The notes: generated from the letters alone by a model not told the origin. Positions 23,684-32,669 are shown, numbered from the stretch's first letter. The stretch is 64,000 nt of DNA from Myxococcales bacterium UBA1660 (GCA_002320815.1 DCLA01000079.1:31144-95143), one strand, 5' to 3'. Translations and numbers: made by a program.

Positions 23684-26317
23684 TCAGATCACCTCGATCA
23701 CGCAGACGGCATCGCAGCCGTCGCCCGGCACGGTGTTACCGTCGTCGCACTCTTCCTCGGGCTGTACCATCCCGTCGCCGCAGCGCGCGGCGGGGGTGCA
23801 GTCGGGGTTGCAGCCGCCGTAGCGGCCGTCGTTGTTCCGGAGCCCCTCGTCGCAGACCTCCGGCCCGTCCACGGTGCCGTTGCCGCAGTAGGGGCCGCGC
23901 GAGAGACAGCCGGGTTCGCAGGCGCCGTAGCCGCCCGCGTTCACGCCGTCGTCGCAGACCTCCTCGCCGGGATGCACCACGCCGTCGCCGCAGCTCGGCC
24001 CGAAGGTGCAGTCGGGGTTGCAGCCGCCGTAGCTGGCGTCGTTGCGACCGGCGCCCAGGTCACACTCCTCGGGGCCGTTGAGCACGGCGTCGCCGCAGAA
24101 GCCGTCGATCAGCGAGCAGTCGAGGCACTCGCCGTAGCCGCCGTCGTTGACGCCGTCGTCGCAGGCCTCACCGGGAGTTCGGATGCCGTCGCCACAGAAC
24201 TCGTCACAGGTCGAGCGCTGCTTCACGAAGCCAGTCAGCTCGAGCTCGAAGTTGGACCCGTCCGTGTGCCGCTCGGCGTGGAAGATGACCATCTCCACCA
24301 GCGGCTCCGGGTTGGCGGCGGTCACCAGACTCTCCAGGTGCGCCCGACACGACTGCACCACAGCGCGCTGCGCGGCGTCCGGCTCGGCTGCCGGGTTGCT
24401 CAGGTTCATCACCGCCTCCTCGCGCCCGTGCAGCCCGCCCACGTCGAGGCAGAGCTGGCCATCGACGAAGATCCAGAGGTCGTCGTCACCCGAGAAGCGA
24501 AGCACCTCCGACCCGTCGTACTGGAACCAGAAGTGGGTCTCGGTGGTGAAGTTGAAGTTGTGGTCTCCGCCGTCGTTCCCCAACCCGTCGTACGACGCCC
24601 GCGGCGCCTCGGACCCGGCCGCCACCCAGCCGGCGCCGTCGATCGGGTAGAAGCCGGCGGTGCTGTTGCCGGGCCAGCCGGTCCGCGAGTCGTAGGCGTA
24701 CGTGCCGCCGGAGCGGGTCATCACCAGGTCGCGGAGGACCTCCCGGGTGTAGGGGCTCGCGCTGTCGAACCACTGGCTGAAGCTCGTGGCGCTCTCGGGG
24801 TAGCCGTCACAGTCCTGCGGCGGCGTGATCGCGAGCACCGGCCGTCCGCTGGCGCCTAGCGTGGTCTGTACCAGACCGAAGGTGATCCCGCCTCCGCGGG
24901 GCCCCACCCGGGTGTTGCACGCCTCGAAGTCGACGTGGCCGTACTGCGGCGCGCCGGCCGAGTACCACTCGATCCCCTTGATATCGCGGATGACCAAGGG
25001 CAGGCGCAGGGTCGCCGGCGGGGTCTCCGGGGCGATGCGGCAGGTGAAGCCGGGCTCCTCGCGGCAGGTCGAGGAGCAGCCGTCGCCGTCCCGGACGTTG
25101 CCGTCGTCGCACTCCTCGGAGGAGCCCGGGAGGATGACGCCATCACCGCAGATCTCGGTACAGACGCCCCCGGCGCACATCGGTTCGTTGGTGCAGTCTG
25201 CCGCGCAGCCGTCGAAGGGTCGGGTGTTCCCGTCGTCACAATGCTCGGTCCCCTCACGGACCCCATCGCCGCAGGTCGTCAGGCGGCAGCCAGCGCCGGG
25301 CGTGTCGCAGGCGTAACCCTCTTCGAGCGTGCAGCTGGAGCTGCAGCCGTCGCCGCTCGCGGTGTCGCCGTCGTCGCAGAGCTCGAGACCGGCCAGGATG
25401 CCGTCCCCGCAGACGCTGAGACACGGCGTCCCGGCGACGGGGCAGGTCCAGCCGGCCTCCAACCCGCAGGTCGCGGAGCAGCCATCGCCCGAGTCGGTGT
25501 TGCGGTCGTCGCAGGCTTCACCGGGGCTCACCACGCCGTCTCCGCAGCGGACGGTGGACACGCAGTCGCTTCCGGCCTCGGGGCAGGCGAAGTTGGGCTC
25601 GACGGCGCCGCAGTCGCCCGCGCATCCGTCGCCGTCGGCGGTGTTGCCGTCGTCACAGACCTCGCCGCCGGCGACGATGCCGTCGCCGCACGCCTGGGCG
25701 ATGCACGCCTCGCCGGCGCGGGGGCAGACCCAGCCCTCGTCGACCATGCACATCCGGGAGCACCCGTCGCCGTCGTTGGGGTTGCCGTCGTCGCAGCCTT
25801 CGGCACCGGCGACGACCCCGTCGCCGCACCCGAGCGCCGCGCAGCGCTCGCCCGCCGTCGGGCAGTACCACCCCGCCTCGGTCTGGCACTCGCTCGAGCA
25901 GCCATCGTTGCTCAGCACGTTGCCGTCGTCGCAGGCTTCCGAAGCTCCCCGGACGCCGTCGCCGCACTCCACGCCGCGTCGGCACTCGCCAGCGGAGGGA
26001 CAAGACCATCCGTCCTCGATGGCGCGGCAGTCGGCGGAACACCCGTCGCCGTCGGCGGTGTTGCCGTCGTCACACAGCTCGTCCGGTTCGTTCCGGAGGT
26101 TGCCACACACGGCCTCGACGCCGGCGTCGCCCTCCACACCGGTGTCGACCGGCCCGGAGTCGCGGGTGATGCCGTCCCCGCCTCCGCTGCTGGGGCTACA
26201 CGCCATGCCGAGCACGACCGCCGGTACCAGCGCGAGCCAGAGCGGGGGTCGGCGACGAGGAGCGTTCCCCAAGGAGGGACGGAGCGACGATCGGATGGCA
26301 TCGAGCTCGAAAAGCAT
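23684..26317 (-). CDS. Cys-rich-repeat lipoprotein with central fibro-slime domain
   Basis: An 877-residue protein with an N-terminal lipoprotein signal (Cys40 in 'LGMAC'), about nine Myxococcus Cys-rich repeats at 71-430 (pattern 'CGDGxxxxxExCDDGNxxxxDGCsxxC'), a fibro-slime/PA14-like domain at about 436-697 ('HFWFQYDGSEVLRFSGDDDLWIFVDGQLCLDVGGLH'-type core) and five more repeats to 877. Fibro-slime domains occur in cell-surface and extracellular matrix proteins. No C-terminal MYXO-CTERM anchor is present, so attachment is by the lipid. Codons repeat imperfectly, so the repeats are old. The basic N-terminus before the signal is long, and the start may lie further in. Confidence 0.87.
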   Translation of the reverse strand: MLFELDAIRSSLRPSLGNAPRRRPPLWLALVPAVVLGMACSPSSGGGDGITRDSGPVDTGVEGDAGVEAVCGNLRNEPDELCDDGNTADGDGCSADCRAIEDGWSCPSAGECRRGVECGDGVRGASEACDDGNVLSNDGCSSECQTEAGWYCPTAGERCAALGCGDGVVAGAEGCDDGNPNDGDGCSRMCMVDEGWVCPRAGEACIAQACGDGIVAGGEVCDDGNTADGDGCAGDCGAVEPNFACPEAGSDCVSTVRCGDGVVSPGEACDDRNTDSGDGCSATCGLEAGWTCPVAGTPCLSVCGDGILAGLELCDDGDTASGDGCSSSCTLEEGYACDTPGAGCRLTTCGDGVREGTEHCDDGNTRPFDGCAADCTNEPMCAGGVCTEICGDGVILPGSSEECDDGNVRDGDGCSSTCREEPGFTCRIAPETPPATLRLPLVIRDIKGIEWYSAGAPQYGHVDFEACNTRVGPRGGGITFGLVQTTLGASGRPVLAITPPQDCDGYPESATSFSQWFDSASPYTREVLRDLVMTRSGGTYAYDSRTGWPGNSTAGFYPIDGAGWVAAGSEAPRASYDGLGNDGGDHNFNFTTETHFWFQYDGSEVLRFSGDDDLWIFVDGQLCLDVGGLHGREEAVMNLSNPAAEPDAAQRAVVQSCRAHLESLVTAANPEPLVEMVIFHAERHTDGSNFELELTGFVKQRSTCDEFCGDGIRTPGEACDDGVNDGGYGECLDCSLIDGFCGDAVLNGPEECDLGAGRNDASYGGCNPDCTFGPSCGDGVVHPGEEVCDDGVNAGGYGACEPGCLSRGPYCGNGTVDGPEVCDEGLRNNDGRYGGCNPDCTPAARCGDGMVQPEEECDDGNTVPGDGCDAVCVIEVI

Positions 26318-26438
26318 CGTTCACCATAGCCGGTCGCCCGACGCCGTGAAAGCCGACGTCCGCGTTCGGGAGTACGGCCCCACTTTGCAACCTCGGCGCC
26401 TTCGCCGAACGTCGCAGCCGCGGTCCATGCTCCAGGTC

Positions 26439-26799
26439 GTGACCCCACCGAAACGGCATCGCATCTACGGCATGAGCTTCACGAGCGTCTACCCCCCACT
26501 ATGTGGCCAAGGCCGAGAAGAAGGGGCGCACCAAGCGGGAGGTCGATGCGATCCTCCGGTGGCTGAGCGGGTACAGTCAGCCGAAACTCCGGGCCCAGTT
26601 GAAGAATGCCGTCGACGTCGAGACCTTCTTCGCCCAAGCGCCGGCCATGAACCCCTCCCGGGAGTTGGTCACGGGGGTCGTCTGCGGTGTCCGCGTCGAG
26701 GAAGTCGAAGAGCCGTTGATGCGGGAGATCCGCCGGCTCGACAAACTCATCGACGAGCTGGCGCGCGGGAAGGCGATGGAGACCATCTTGCGCGCTTGA
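26439..26799 (+). pseudogene. DUF2200 family protein, frameshifted in a C-run
   Basis: The N-terminal 'KRHRIYGMSFTSVYP' and the C-terminal 'AKAEKKGRTKREVDAILRWLSGY...FFAQAPAMNPSRELVTGVVCGVRVEEVEEPLMREIRRLDKLIDELARGK' together match DUF2200 end to end, but they are in different frames. The switch coincides with a run of six C at 26492-26497, where five would read 'VYPHYVAKAEKKG'. The downstream part has its own ATG at 26503, giving a possible 98-residue truncated product. Function of DUF2200 is unknown. Confidence 0.8.
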
Positions 26800-26844
26800 C
26801 CTCGCGCGTAGCGCGACCGGTCCGAGATTCGCCCCTTTTGGCCG

Positions 26845-28482
26845 ATGTGGCCGATCTGGACGCTCCCGGCGTGGGCCGCCCTCCTGGTCGTCTCGCTGAC
26901 GGCCGACCCTCGCGCTGTCGTCCGGGTCGCCCTCCACGGTGGCGCCCTCTCGCTCGCCTTCGGCTCCGCCGACCTGTTCTTCAGCTGCCCGCCCCCGGGC
27001 GAACTCTCCCTGCCTTTCAGTGGCGCCAGCAATCGGGTGGACCATGCCCCGTACGTCCTGGCGTCCATGGCGGCCCTCACATGCGCCGGCATCCTGGCGG
27101 CCGTCTCCCGGGGTCCCAGCCGCTCCGAGCGCTGGCTCCACGTGGCCGTCGCCGTCTTGGCCGCCGGTGTCGCCGGGACCGAGCTCTGCGCTCTTCGCGC
27201 CGCCCAACAGATCCTCGACCCGAACCGCCGCACGGTCACCGTTCTCGGACCGTCGACCACCTCTCCAGCGTCGCAGCCACGACGACCGCCGTCGCCGGCT
27301 CCCTCGTCGCCGCGCTGCTCACGACCAGCTGGCTCCGCGCGCACGAGGGATCCCGACGTTCCCGCGGCGCCCGGAACGCCTGGCGCGACCTCGGTGCGCC
27401 CCTGGCACTGCTCGTCCTGGTGACCGCCGTGCGCGATCCGGGCAGCGACCTCCCTCGACTCTCCGTCCCCGACGGGATCTCCCTGGCCACGGCGCCAGCG
27501 CTCGAGGCCCCTTGGGCCGATGCCCGCGAACCGGAGGCCCAGGTGGTCGGCACCGACGCCGATGGGACCCTCTTCGGGTGGGACGGCGATACCCGCATCT
27601 TGCTCGACCGCGACGACCGCGTCGTTCCCGCACCCCGTGTACCCACCCTCGTCTACGTCGACCGACGTGCACCCCGCGTCGCCCTCGACCGCCTCGCGGA
27701 CATCGTGTCGGTCGCCACCGACGTTCGTGTGGTCGTGCTTGGCAGCCGGCTTCCGGACGCGGCGAACGACCGGTGGGCCTTCACTCGCCGGGCTGGGCTC
27801 CGACCCATCGGCGTGCGTACGATGAGGCCGCCTGCGGAGGATGAGTTGACCTGCTTCCTCGGCAACGGCACTCCCTGTGGGTCTCGGTTCGAGCTCGTCG
27901 GTTGCTTTGCCTACGCCCGGATGCTCGGCCTCTCACGAGCTCACGAGCGTCGGCGCTCCCGCACCACCGGTGCCGATGTGGATCCCACGCCCGACCCCCT
28001 GACCTTCGTCACCCTTCGGCCGCGCCAGGTTCGCGACGCGCCGGAGACCACGATCCCTCCGCCCGATCCACGCCCACCCTTCTTCGGCGCCCTGCTCGCA
28101 CTCCTCGTGGCCCACCTCCGCACCCGGCGGATCCGTCCTCCCCAAGCCCGGTGCACGAGGCGCCCCCATCGAGCCCCCTTGGCTCCGGGCCGCCGAGGTC
28201 GACTCTGGCTCGACCGCCGAAGGCGGTCCCTACCGCGGCGCGTCCCGGGTCGCCGGCGCCGCTTCCCCCTCGGCCGGCCGGGCGAGCCTCCGGCGCCAAC
28301 GCCTTCGTGCCCTCCGACGGGCGGCCCTCGCCACCCTCGTGGTCGGGGCCATCCTCGCTCTGGGCGGGCCTCGACTTCCGCTCGCGGGGCTACGCCATTG
28401 CCCGCACCGTGGTGTCGCCCCTGGCCACGCACGTGGTCCTCGAACGGACCTGACCCGCCCACCCCAGACCGACGGTTCCTAG
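26845..28482 (+). pseudogene. large membrane protein disrupted by two frameshifts
   Basis: Protein-like sequence runs first in one frame from ATG 26845 with three hydrophobic segments, moves to the next frame near 27240 ('DHLSSVAATTTAVAGSLVAALLTTSWLRA', two more helices, then a soluble part including 'GTDADGTLFGWDGDTRILLD' and 'VSVATDVRVVVLG'), and returns to the first frame near 28115 for a last helix ('RRAALATLVVGAILALGG') and a stop at 28480. Each frame outside its section reads as Arg/Pro-rich non-coding text. The two shifts cancel. No family recognised. Its stop overlaps the convergent methyltransferase stop by 4 bases. Confidence 0.6.
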
Positions 28483-29261
28483 ACCGGCCCCTTCACCAGC
28501 GACGCCCACCGCGCCTCTGCTTCGTCCGCGCGTCGCGACGGCCCCACGTACTGCGCTTTCCACACGAGGTTGTGCGGGGTGACCGTCGGCGGGACGAAGG
28601 CCTGCACCGAGACCCGATAGCCGTGGGCTTCCAGGCGCAGGGTCCGCTCGGTGTCGACGAGGGATTCGATGAAGCGTCGCCGGACCGGCGCCTGCGTCGC
28701 CACACCCAGGTGGTCTGCCCAGGCGCGGGCGACGCTCGCGAACGCGATGGCGTTCGAGTAGCAGCAGGGCACCGCGACCAGCCACGCCCGCCGGGATCGG
28801 GCCTGATCGAGCACCACGTCGAAGGCCGGGCCACAGGCGTGGAGCGCGACTACCACGTCGACGGCGTCGGGCCAGCTCTCGGGATCTCGGACGTCCCCCT
28901 CGCGAACCTCCACGTTCAGCCCGGGTACGCGGTCCGCGGCCCGTCGGGCCGAAGCGGCGCGACCCGGCTCCCGTTCGATGACCACGACCTTCGACCAGCC
29001 CAGCAGCTTGGCCGCCATCAGGCCCACCGGGGCGCGCCCCGCCGCGGCGTCCACCAGCACGGGATCCCGGCGGGTCCGCGCCAGCACCGGGAGGAGCCCG
29101 GCGAGCTGGGGGATCTTCTTGACCTCCTCGGGCCGCAGCGAGCTGCCCTCGCGGGTCACGTAGAGCGCGCGCAGCGCCTCCTCGACCTGGGCTTCGCCCA
29201 AGCGAGCGAGCGTCTCCGGCGGCACCTCGTAGCTCACCGCGCGAGCGTACGGTGCGCCCAC
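28479..29261 (-). CDS. SAM-dependent methyltransferase (Methyltransf_32-like)
   Basis: A 260-residue protein. Motif I region 'PVLVDAAAGRAPVGLMAAKLLG' and 'VVVIEREPGRA' bind SAM, and the pair 'VVALHACGPAFDVVLDQA' and 'WLVAVPCCYSN' is the diagnostic HACG...PCC signature of the Methyltransf_32 / GSTCD-like group. Several members of that group act on RNA or protein, but the substrate is not known. A GTG at codon 9 may be the real start. It is encoded with a VOC-fold gene 39 bases upstream. Confidence 0.78.
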   Translation of the reverse strand: MGAPYARAVSYEVPPETLARLGEAQVEEALRALYVTREGSSLRPEEVKKIPQLAGLLPVLARTRRDPVLVDAAAGRAPVGLMAAKLLGWSKVVVIEREPGRAASARRAADRVPGLNVEVREGDVRDPESWPDAVDVVVALHACGPAFDVVLDQARSRRAWLVAVPCCYSNAIAFASVARAWADHLGVATQAPVRRRFIESLVDTERTLRLEAHGYRVSVQAFVPPTVTPHNLVWKAQYVGPSRRADEAEARWASLVKGPV

Positions 29262-29300
29262 CCACGCGCAACCGATCGCGCGCAGCCGATCGCGCGTCGC

Positions 29301-29678
29301 TCAGGAGCCCGGGGTCGCGATCCACCAGGTCACGCCGCCGGGACCCTTCACCCCGCCGCGCTTGTCCGGGTCGTCCTTGCGGACCGGCTCCTGGACCGAC
29401 TCGGCGCCGAGCTCGAGGGCCTTCGCGTAGGTCGCGTCGACGTCGGCGACGTAGACGTGCGCGTGGGCGGGCTGGGGCGGCCACTCGGGCGCGGCGTCGG
29501 CGAGCATCACGACGCTGTCGTCGATGCGGACTTCGGCGTGTCGGACGCGACCCTCGTCGTCGGCGTGGGTCCGGAGCACCTCGCCACCGAAGAGGTCACG
29601 GAGGAAGGCGAGGGTCGCCCGCGCGTCGGAGACGATGAAGTAGGGCGAGACCGTGGGGTAACCGGGAGGTGTGGACAT
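29301..29678 (-). CDS. VOC-fold (glyoxalase/PhnB-like) protein
   Basis: A 125-residue vicinal-oxygen-chelate fold: 'PYFIVSDARATLAFLRDLFGGEVLRT', 'VRHAEVRIDDSVVMLADA' and 'HVYVADVDATYAKALELGAESVQEP..' give the two beta-alpha-beta-beta-beta modules, ending 'GVTWWIAT'. The His near the start of module one expected in glyoxalase I is absent, so it is closer to the PhnB-like subgroup. Likely a small-molecule-binding or resistance protein. Start chosen at ATG 29678, directly before the first strand. Confidence 0.8.
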   Translation of the reverse strand: MSTPPGYPTVSPYFIVSDARATLAFLRDLFGGEVLRTHADDEGRVRHAEVRIDDSVVMLADAAPEWPPQPAHAHVYVADVDATYAKALELGAESVQEPVRKDDPDKRGGVKGPGGVTWWIATPGS

Positions 29679-29844
29679 GGGGAGAGCATGCACCGCCCTC
29701 CGGCAGGACGATTGGACGAATCGTGCACGCGGCGAGAGCCCACTCCCGCCCCCCGGGATGCGACCGGACGCCCTTCTCGACAATGGCTGCGCTCGTCCAG
29801 AGCGCCCCCCTGGATGGGTGAGTGTTGTGTTTTTTATCATGTTT

Positions 29845-29860
29845 GGAAAAATATTGTTCC
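29845..29860. promoter_or_regulatory. AT-rich imperfect palindrome upstream of Cys-rich lipoprotein
   Basis: GGAA-N-AATATT-N-TTCC is a 16-base palindrome with mismatches only at two symmetric positions. It lies 30 bases before the next gene, inside the only strongly AT-rich stretch in the window (about 29824-29870), which otherwise holds no gene over 212 bases. A promoter/operator is likely. Confidence 0.5.
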
Positions 29861-29890
29861 ATTTCAGGGGTAGCCGGGTAATCTGCGCGA

Positions 29891-30874
29891 ATGCGGATTT
29901 TTGCAGTGTGGTTGGTTGTTGGGGCGATGGCGTGTGGCGATGACGGGGGAGATGGTGCCCCCGACGGGGGCTACATCGTAGAGTCGATGGATGGGGGCGT
30001 TCTCGATAGCGATACCCCCGACCCGGGGATGGACATGGCCCTCGACGCCGGTGACCAGGACGCCGGCCCCGAGCCCGGGGCCGACGCCGGTACGGGGCCG
30101 GACGCGGGGTCCCCTTGTGAGTTCATCCGCTGCTCGGCCAACGCGAGCTGCGTGTTCGCGGACGGCGTCGCCGAGTGCGTCTGCGACGCCGACTACCAGG
30201 ACAACGACGGCGACGGTTCGTGCGTGGAGAGCTGCGCGCTCACGACGTGCGGCACCAACGCCAGCTGCGACGACTCGTCCGGCGCGGCCACCTGTAGCTG
30301 CGACCCGGACAACGTCGACGTCGACAGCGACGGAAACTGCGGCGTTTCCTGTGAGACCGACGGCGTCTGCGCGGGCGGCACCTGCGAGAACACGGATTGT
30401 GGCCCCTGCCACGCCGACGACGCGACCTGCCGCACGGACTGCATGAGCGCGGAGACCCAGTGCGGCACCGACTGTGACGCCGCGCAGGCGGCGGCGGCGG
30501 GGGCCTGTCGCGATGCCTGCGCCGACGATCGCCGGCGCCATGCCCGATGCGCCGATCGGTGCGTCTTCTCCTGCGAGATGAACTGCTCGCGCGCGGCTGC
30601 GAGCTGCTTCATGGCCTGCGACGCGGCGGGTAACCCTCCCGGCTGTACCTCGGGCTGCTCGGCGGACCGCGTCGCCTGTGAGGCCACCTGCCCCGACGCC
30701 GATTGCGTGGCCGCTTGCCCGGCCGAGCCGTCGGCGACTTGCGAGACGGACTGCGACTCGGCGCCCTTCACCTGCACGCTCGACTGCATCGACGAGGTCG
30801 CCGCCTGCCCTGGGCTCTGCGACGACGCGCTCGCTTCGTGCCGGAGCACTTGTACTCCCGGCGAGTGTGGCTGA
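29891..30874 (+). CDS. Cys-rich lipoprotein with EGF-like modules
   Basis: A 327-residue protein with signal 'FAVWLVVGAMAC', an Asp/Gly/Pro linker of about 55 residues, two EGF-like modules ('CSANASCVFADGVAECVCDADYQ', then a second), and a C-terminal half with a Cys roughly every four to six residues ('CRTDC', 'CGTDC', 'CRDAC', 'CADRC' and so on). The regular CxxxC pairs suggest a disulfide-locked helical rod. It is likely surface-exposed. It is preceded by an unusual AT-rich promoter region. Confidence 0.7.
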   Translation: MRIFAVWLVVGAMACGDDGGDGAPDGGYIVESMDGGVLDSDTPDPGMDMALDAGDQDAGPEPGADAGTGPDAGSPCEFIRCSANASCVFADGVAECVCDADYQDNDGDGSCVESCALTTCGTNASCDDSSGAATCSCDPDNVDVDSDGNCGVSCETDGVCAGGTCENTDCGPCHADDATCRTDCMSAETQCGTDCDAAQAAAAGACRDACADDRRRHARCADRCVFSCEMNCSRAAASCFMACDAAGNPPGCTSGCSADRVACEATCPDADCVAACPAEPSATCETDCDSAPFTCTLDCIDEVAACPGLCDDALASCRSTCTPGECG

Positions 30875-30880
30875 GGGCCT

Positions 30881-31735
30881 CTAGGGCGCATCCTGAACGC
30901 GCACCGGCGGGTGCGCGTTCAGCGCCAACCGCGCGAGGCGCTCGGCCGAGACCGAGCCCGGCTCGGGCGTGAGCATCACCACCTGCTGGTCGTCTTCGGG
31001 GATCTCGATCACCAGGCAGTCGAGCTCCAGCGGACCGACCTCGTCGTGCTCGGTCCGCTTCACCAGATGCCTCGGCGGGGTGTAGAGGAGGTGGCTCTCC
31101 CAGAGCTCCCGGAACTCGTCGCTCCGCTTCAGCTCCCGGATCAGGCGGTTGATCTCGGGGTCGTCCGGGTACCGAGCGAACGCGCGCCGAACCCGCGCCA
31201 TCAGGTAGGCGCCATACTGGCCATCGGCCTCGAACCGGAAGTGCGGAGGCTCCCCCGGCCGCTCGAGGAAGTAGCGGCGCGCCAGGTTCCGGCGGTCCGG
31301 CTGCAGGCCGGCGATGTCGCCGAGGAGGGCGGTCGCCAAGCCGTTCCAGGCGATGATGTCCAGCTTCGCGTCCTGGACCGTCACTGCGGCGTCCGGCAAG
31401 CGGGCGAGCAGGTGCATCACCCCGGGCCCTGGGGTGCGGATCGGGCTCGGCGGGAGCGATGCGGCGAGACCGGCGAGCTCCAGGAGGACCGTACGCTCGT
31501 GCCGGTCCATCCCCAGCGCCTCGGCGACGCTGGTGAGGACTTCGCGTGAGGGGTGTCGGCCTCGGGCCTGCTCCAGCTGGGCGTAGTACTCGGTCGAGAT
31601 CCCCGCGAGCTCCGCCACCTCTTCCCGGCGGAGCCCGGGCGTGCGGCGGCGGCCCGAGGGCCGGAGGCCGAGGTCGCGGGGCTTCACCTGCTCCCGTCGG
31701 GCCCGGAGGAACGCGGCGACTTCCTCGAGGTTCAT
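30881..31735 (-). CDS. MmyB-type XRE transcriptional regulator
   Basis: A 284-residue protein: HTH at about 5-85 ('LRREEVAELAGISTEYYAQLEQARGRHPSREVLTSVAEAL') followed by the MmyB-like ligand-binding domain ('DIIAWNGLATALLGD' ... 'RNLARRYFLE' ... 'HLLYTPPRHLVKRTEHDEVGPLELDCLVIEIPEDDQQVVMLTPEPGS'). Family members often repress a divergent short-chain dehydrogenase gene, exactly the arrangement here: the SDR starts 88 bases away on the opposite strand. The ligand is thought to be fatty-acid-like in the family. Confidence 0.9.
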   Translation of the reverse strand: MNLEEVAAFLRARREQVKPRDLGLRPSGRRRTPGLRREEVAELAGISTEYYAQLEQARGRHPSREVLTSVAEALGMDRHERTVLLELAGLAASLPPSPIRTPGPGVMHLLARLPDAAVTVQDAKLDIIAWNGLATALLGDIAGLQPDRRNLARRYFLERPGEPPHFRFEADGQYGAYLMARVRRAFARYPDDPEINRLIRELKRSDEFRELWESHLLYTPPRHLVKRTEHDEVGPLELDCLVIEIPEDDQQVVMLTPEPGSVSAERLARLALNAHPPVRVQDAP

Positions 31736-31766
31736 GGAGCAGTAGTCTCCCTCCCGCCCACGGCGT

Positions 31767-31793
31767 TAGCCACGTACTGGCAGCCTCTGGCTA
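31767..31793. promoter_or_regulatory. inverted repeat between MmyB regulator and SDR
   Basis: TAGCCA and TGGCTA, 15 bases apart, in the 87-base divergent intergenic region; a possible operator for the regulator. Confidence 0.4.
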
Positions 31794-31822
31794 GGGGGCG
31801 CGCGGATGCCGAGAACGTCGGC

Positions 31823-32590
31823 ATGCACCAACAGCACCCCAATCGTGTCGCCCTCGTCACCGGTGGAAACCGGGGCATCGGGCTCCAGATCGTCAAAGAG
31901 CTCGCTGGCCGCGGCCTCACCGTCGTGCTCGGATCGCGGGATCTCGACCAAGGCCGCGAGGCCGCCGAACCGATCGAGGGGGACGTCCGCGCCGTCCAGC
32001 TCGACGTCACCGACCGGGCGTCCATCGACGCTGCCGCCGAATCCGTGCGTCGCGACCTCGGCCGCCTGGACATCCTGATCAACAACGCCGCGATCTCCCG
32101 CGCGCACGCTCGGACGGGCGAGTCCACCGCCGAGTGGGCCGTGCGATCGAAGCCCAGCGTCGTCCCCCTCGATGACGTGCGGACCATCTGGGAGACCAAC
32201 GTCTTCGGCCCGCTGGCCGTCTACCAGGCGATGCTCCCGCTGCTCCGCGAGGCCCCGCACGCGAACGTGGTGAACGTCTCCAGCGGGCTCGGCTCCCTGG
32301 CCTGGTTCGCGAATCCGGAGCAGCCGAATCGCGAGATGTTCGTGCCCGGGTACTCCGCGTCGAAGACCGCCCTCAACGCGATGACCCTGGCGATGGCGAT
32401 CGAGCTCGAAGGGACGGCCATCCGGGTCAACGCCGTCACCCCCGGCTACACCAAGACGAACCTGAACAACTTCGAGGGCACCGAGACCGTCGAGGAAGGA
32501 GCCGCCGAAGCCGTGCGGGTCGCCCTGCTCGGTCCGGACGGGCCCACCGGCCAGTTCACGCACGCGACCCTGGGCGAGGTGCCCTGGTGA
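31823..32590 (+). CDS. short-chain dehydrogenase/reductase
   Basis: A 255-residue Rossmann enzyme with 'TGGNRGIGL' (cofactor), 'LDVTD', 'NNAA', 'NVSSG' and the catalytic 'YSASK'. An insert of about 25 residues after NNAA ('RAHARTGESTAEW..SKPSVVPLDDV') is typical of carbonyl-reductase-like members. The ATG at 31823 sits just before the first strand. It is divergent from the MmyB-type regulator and is probably its main target. Confidence 0.88.
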   Translation: MHQQHPNRVALVTGGNRGIGLQIVKELAGRGLTVVLGSRDLDQGREAAEPIEGDVRAVQLDVTDRASIDAAAESVRRDLGRLDILINNAAISRAHARTGESTAEWAVRSKPSVVPLDDVRTIWETNVFGPLAVYQAMLPLLREAPHANVVNVSSGLGSLAWFANPEQPNREMFVPGYSASKTALNAMTLAMAIELEGTAIRVNAVTPGYTKTNLNNFEGTETVEEGAAEAVRVALLGPDGPTGQFTHATLGEVPW

Positions 32591-32669
32591 GCTGATAGAG
32601 CATCGAGCGAGAGGGTACGACCGGGCCCGGAGCCGGAGCGGGTGTCGCCGCGTATACTCTCGCGTCGAC

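Noticed and set aside
23684..26317. MYXO-CTERM sorting tail on the Cys-rich protein
   Set aside because: The C-terminus ends 'DAVCVIEVI' without a hydrophobic helix or Arg cluster; a lipobox is at the N-terminus instead.
25329..29873. A plus-strand open frame of more than 1,500 codons
   Set aside because: Its first third is antisense to the fibro-slime gene and the rest crosses DUF2200, methyltransferase and VOC genes; only two short sections (about 26439-26497 and 27240-28115) look coding. High GC suppresses stops.
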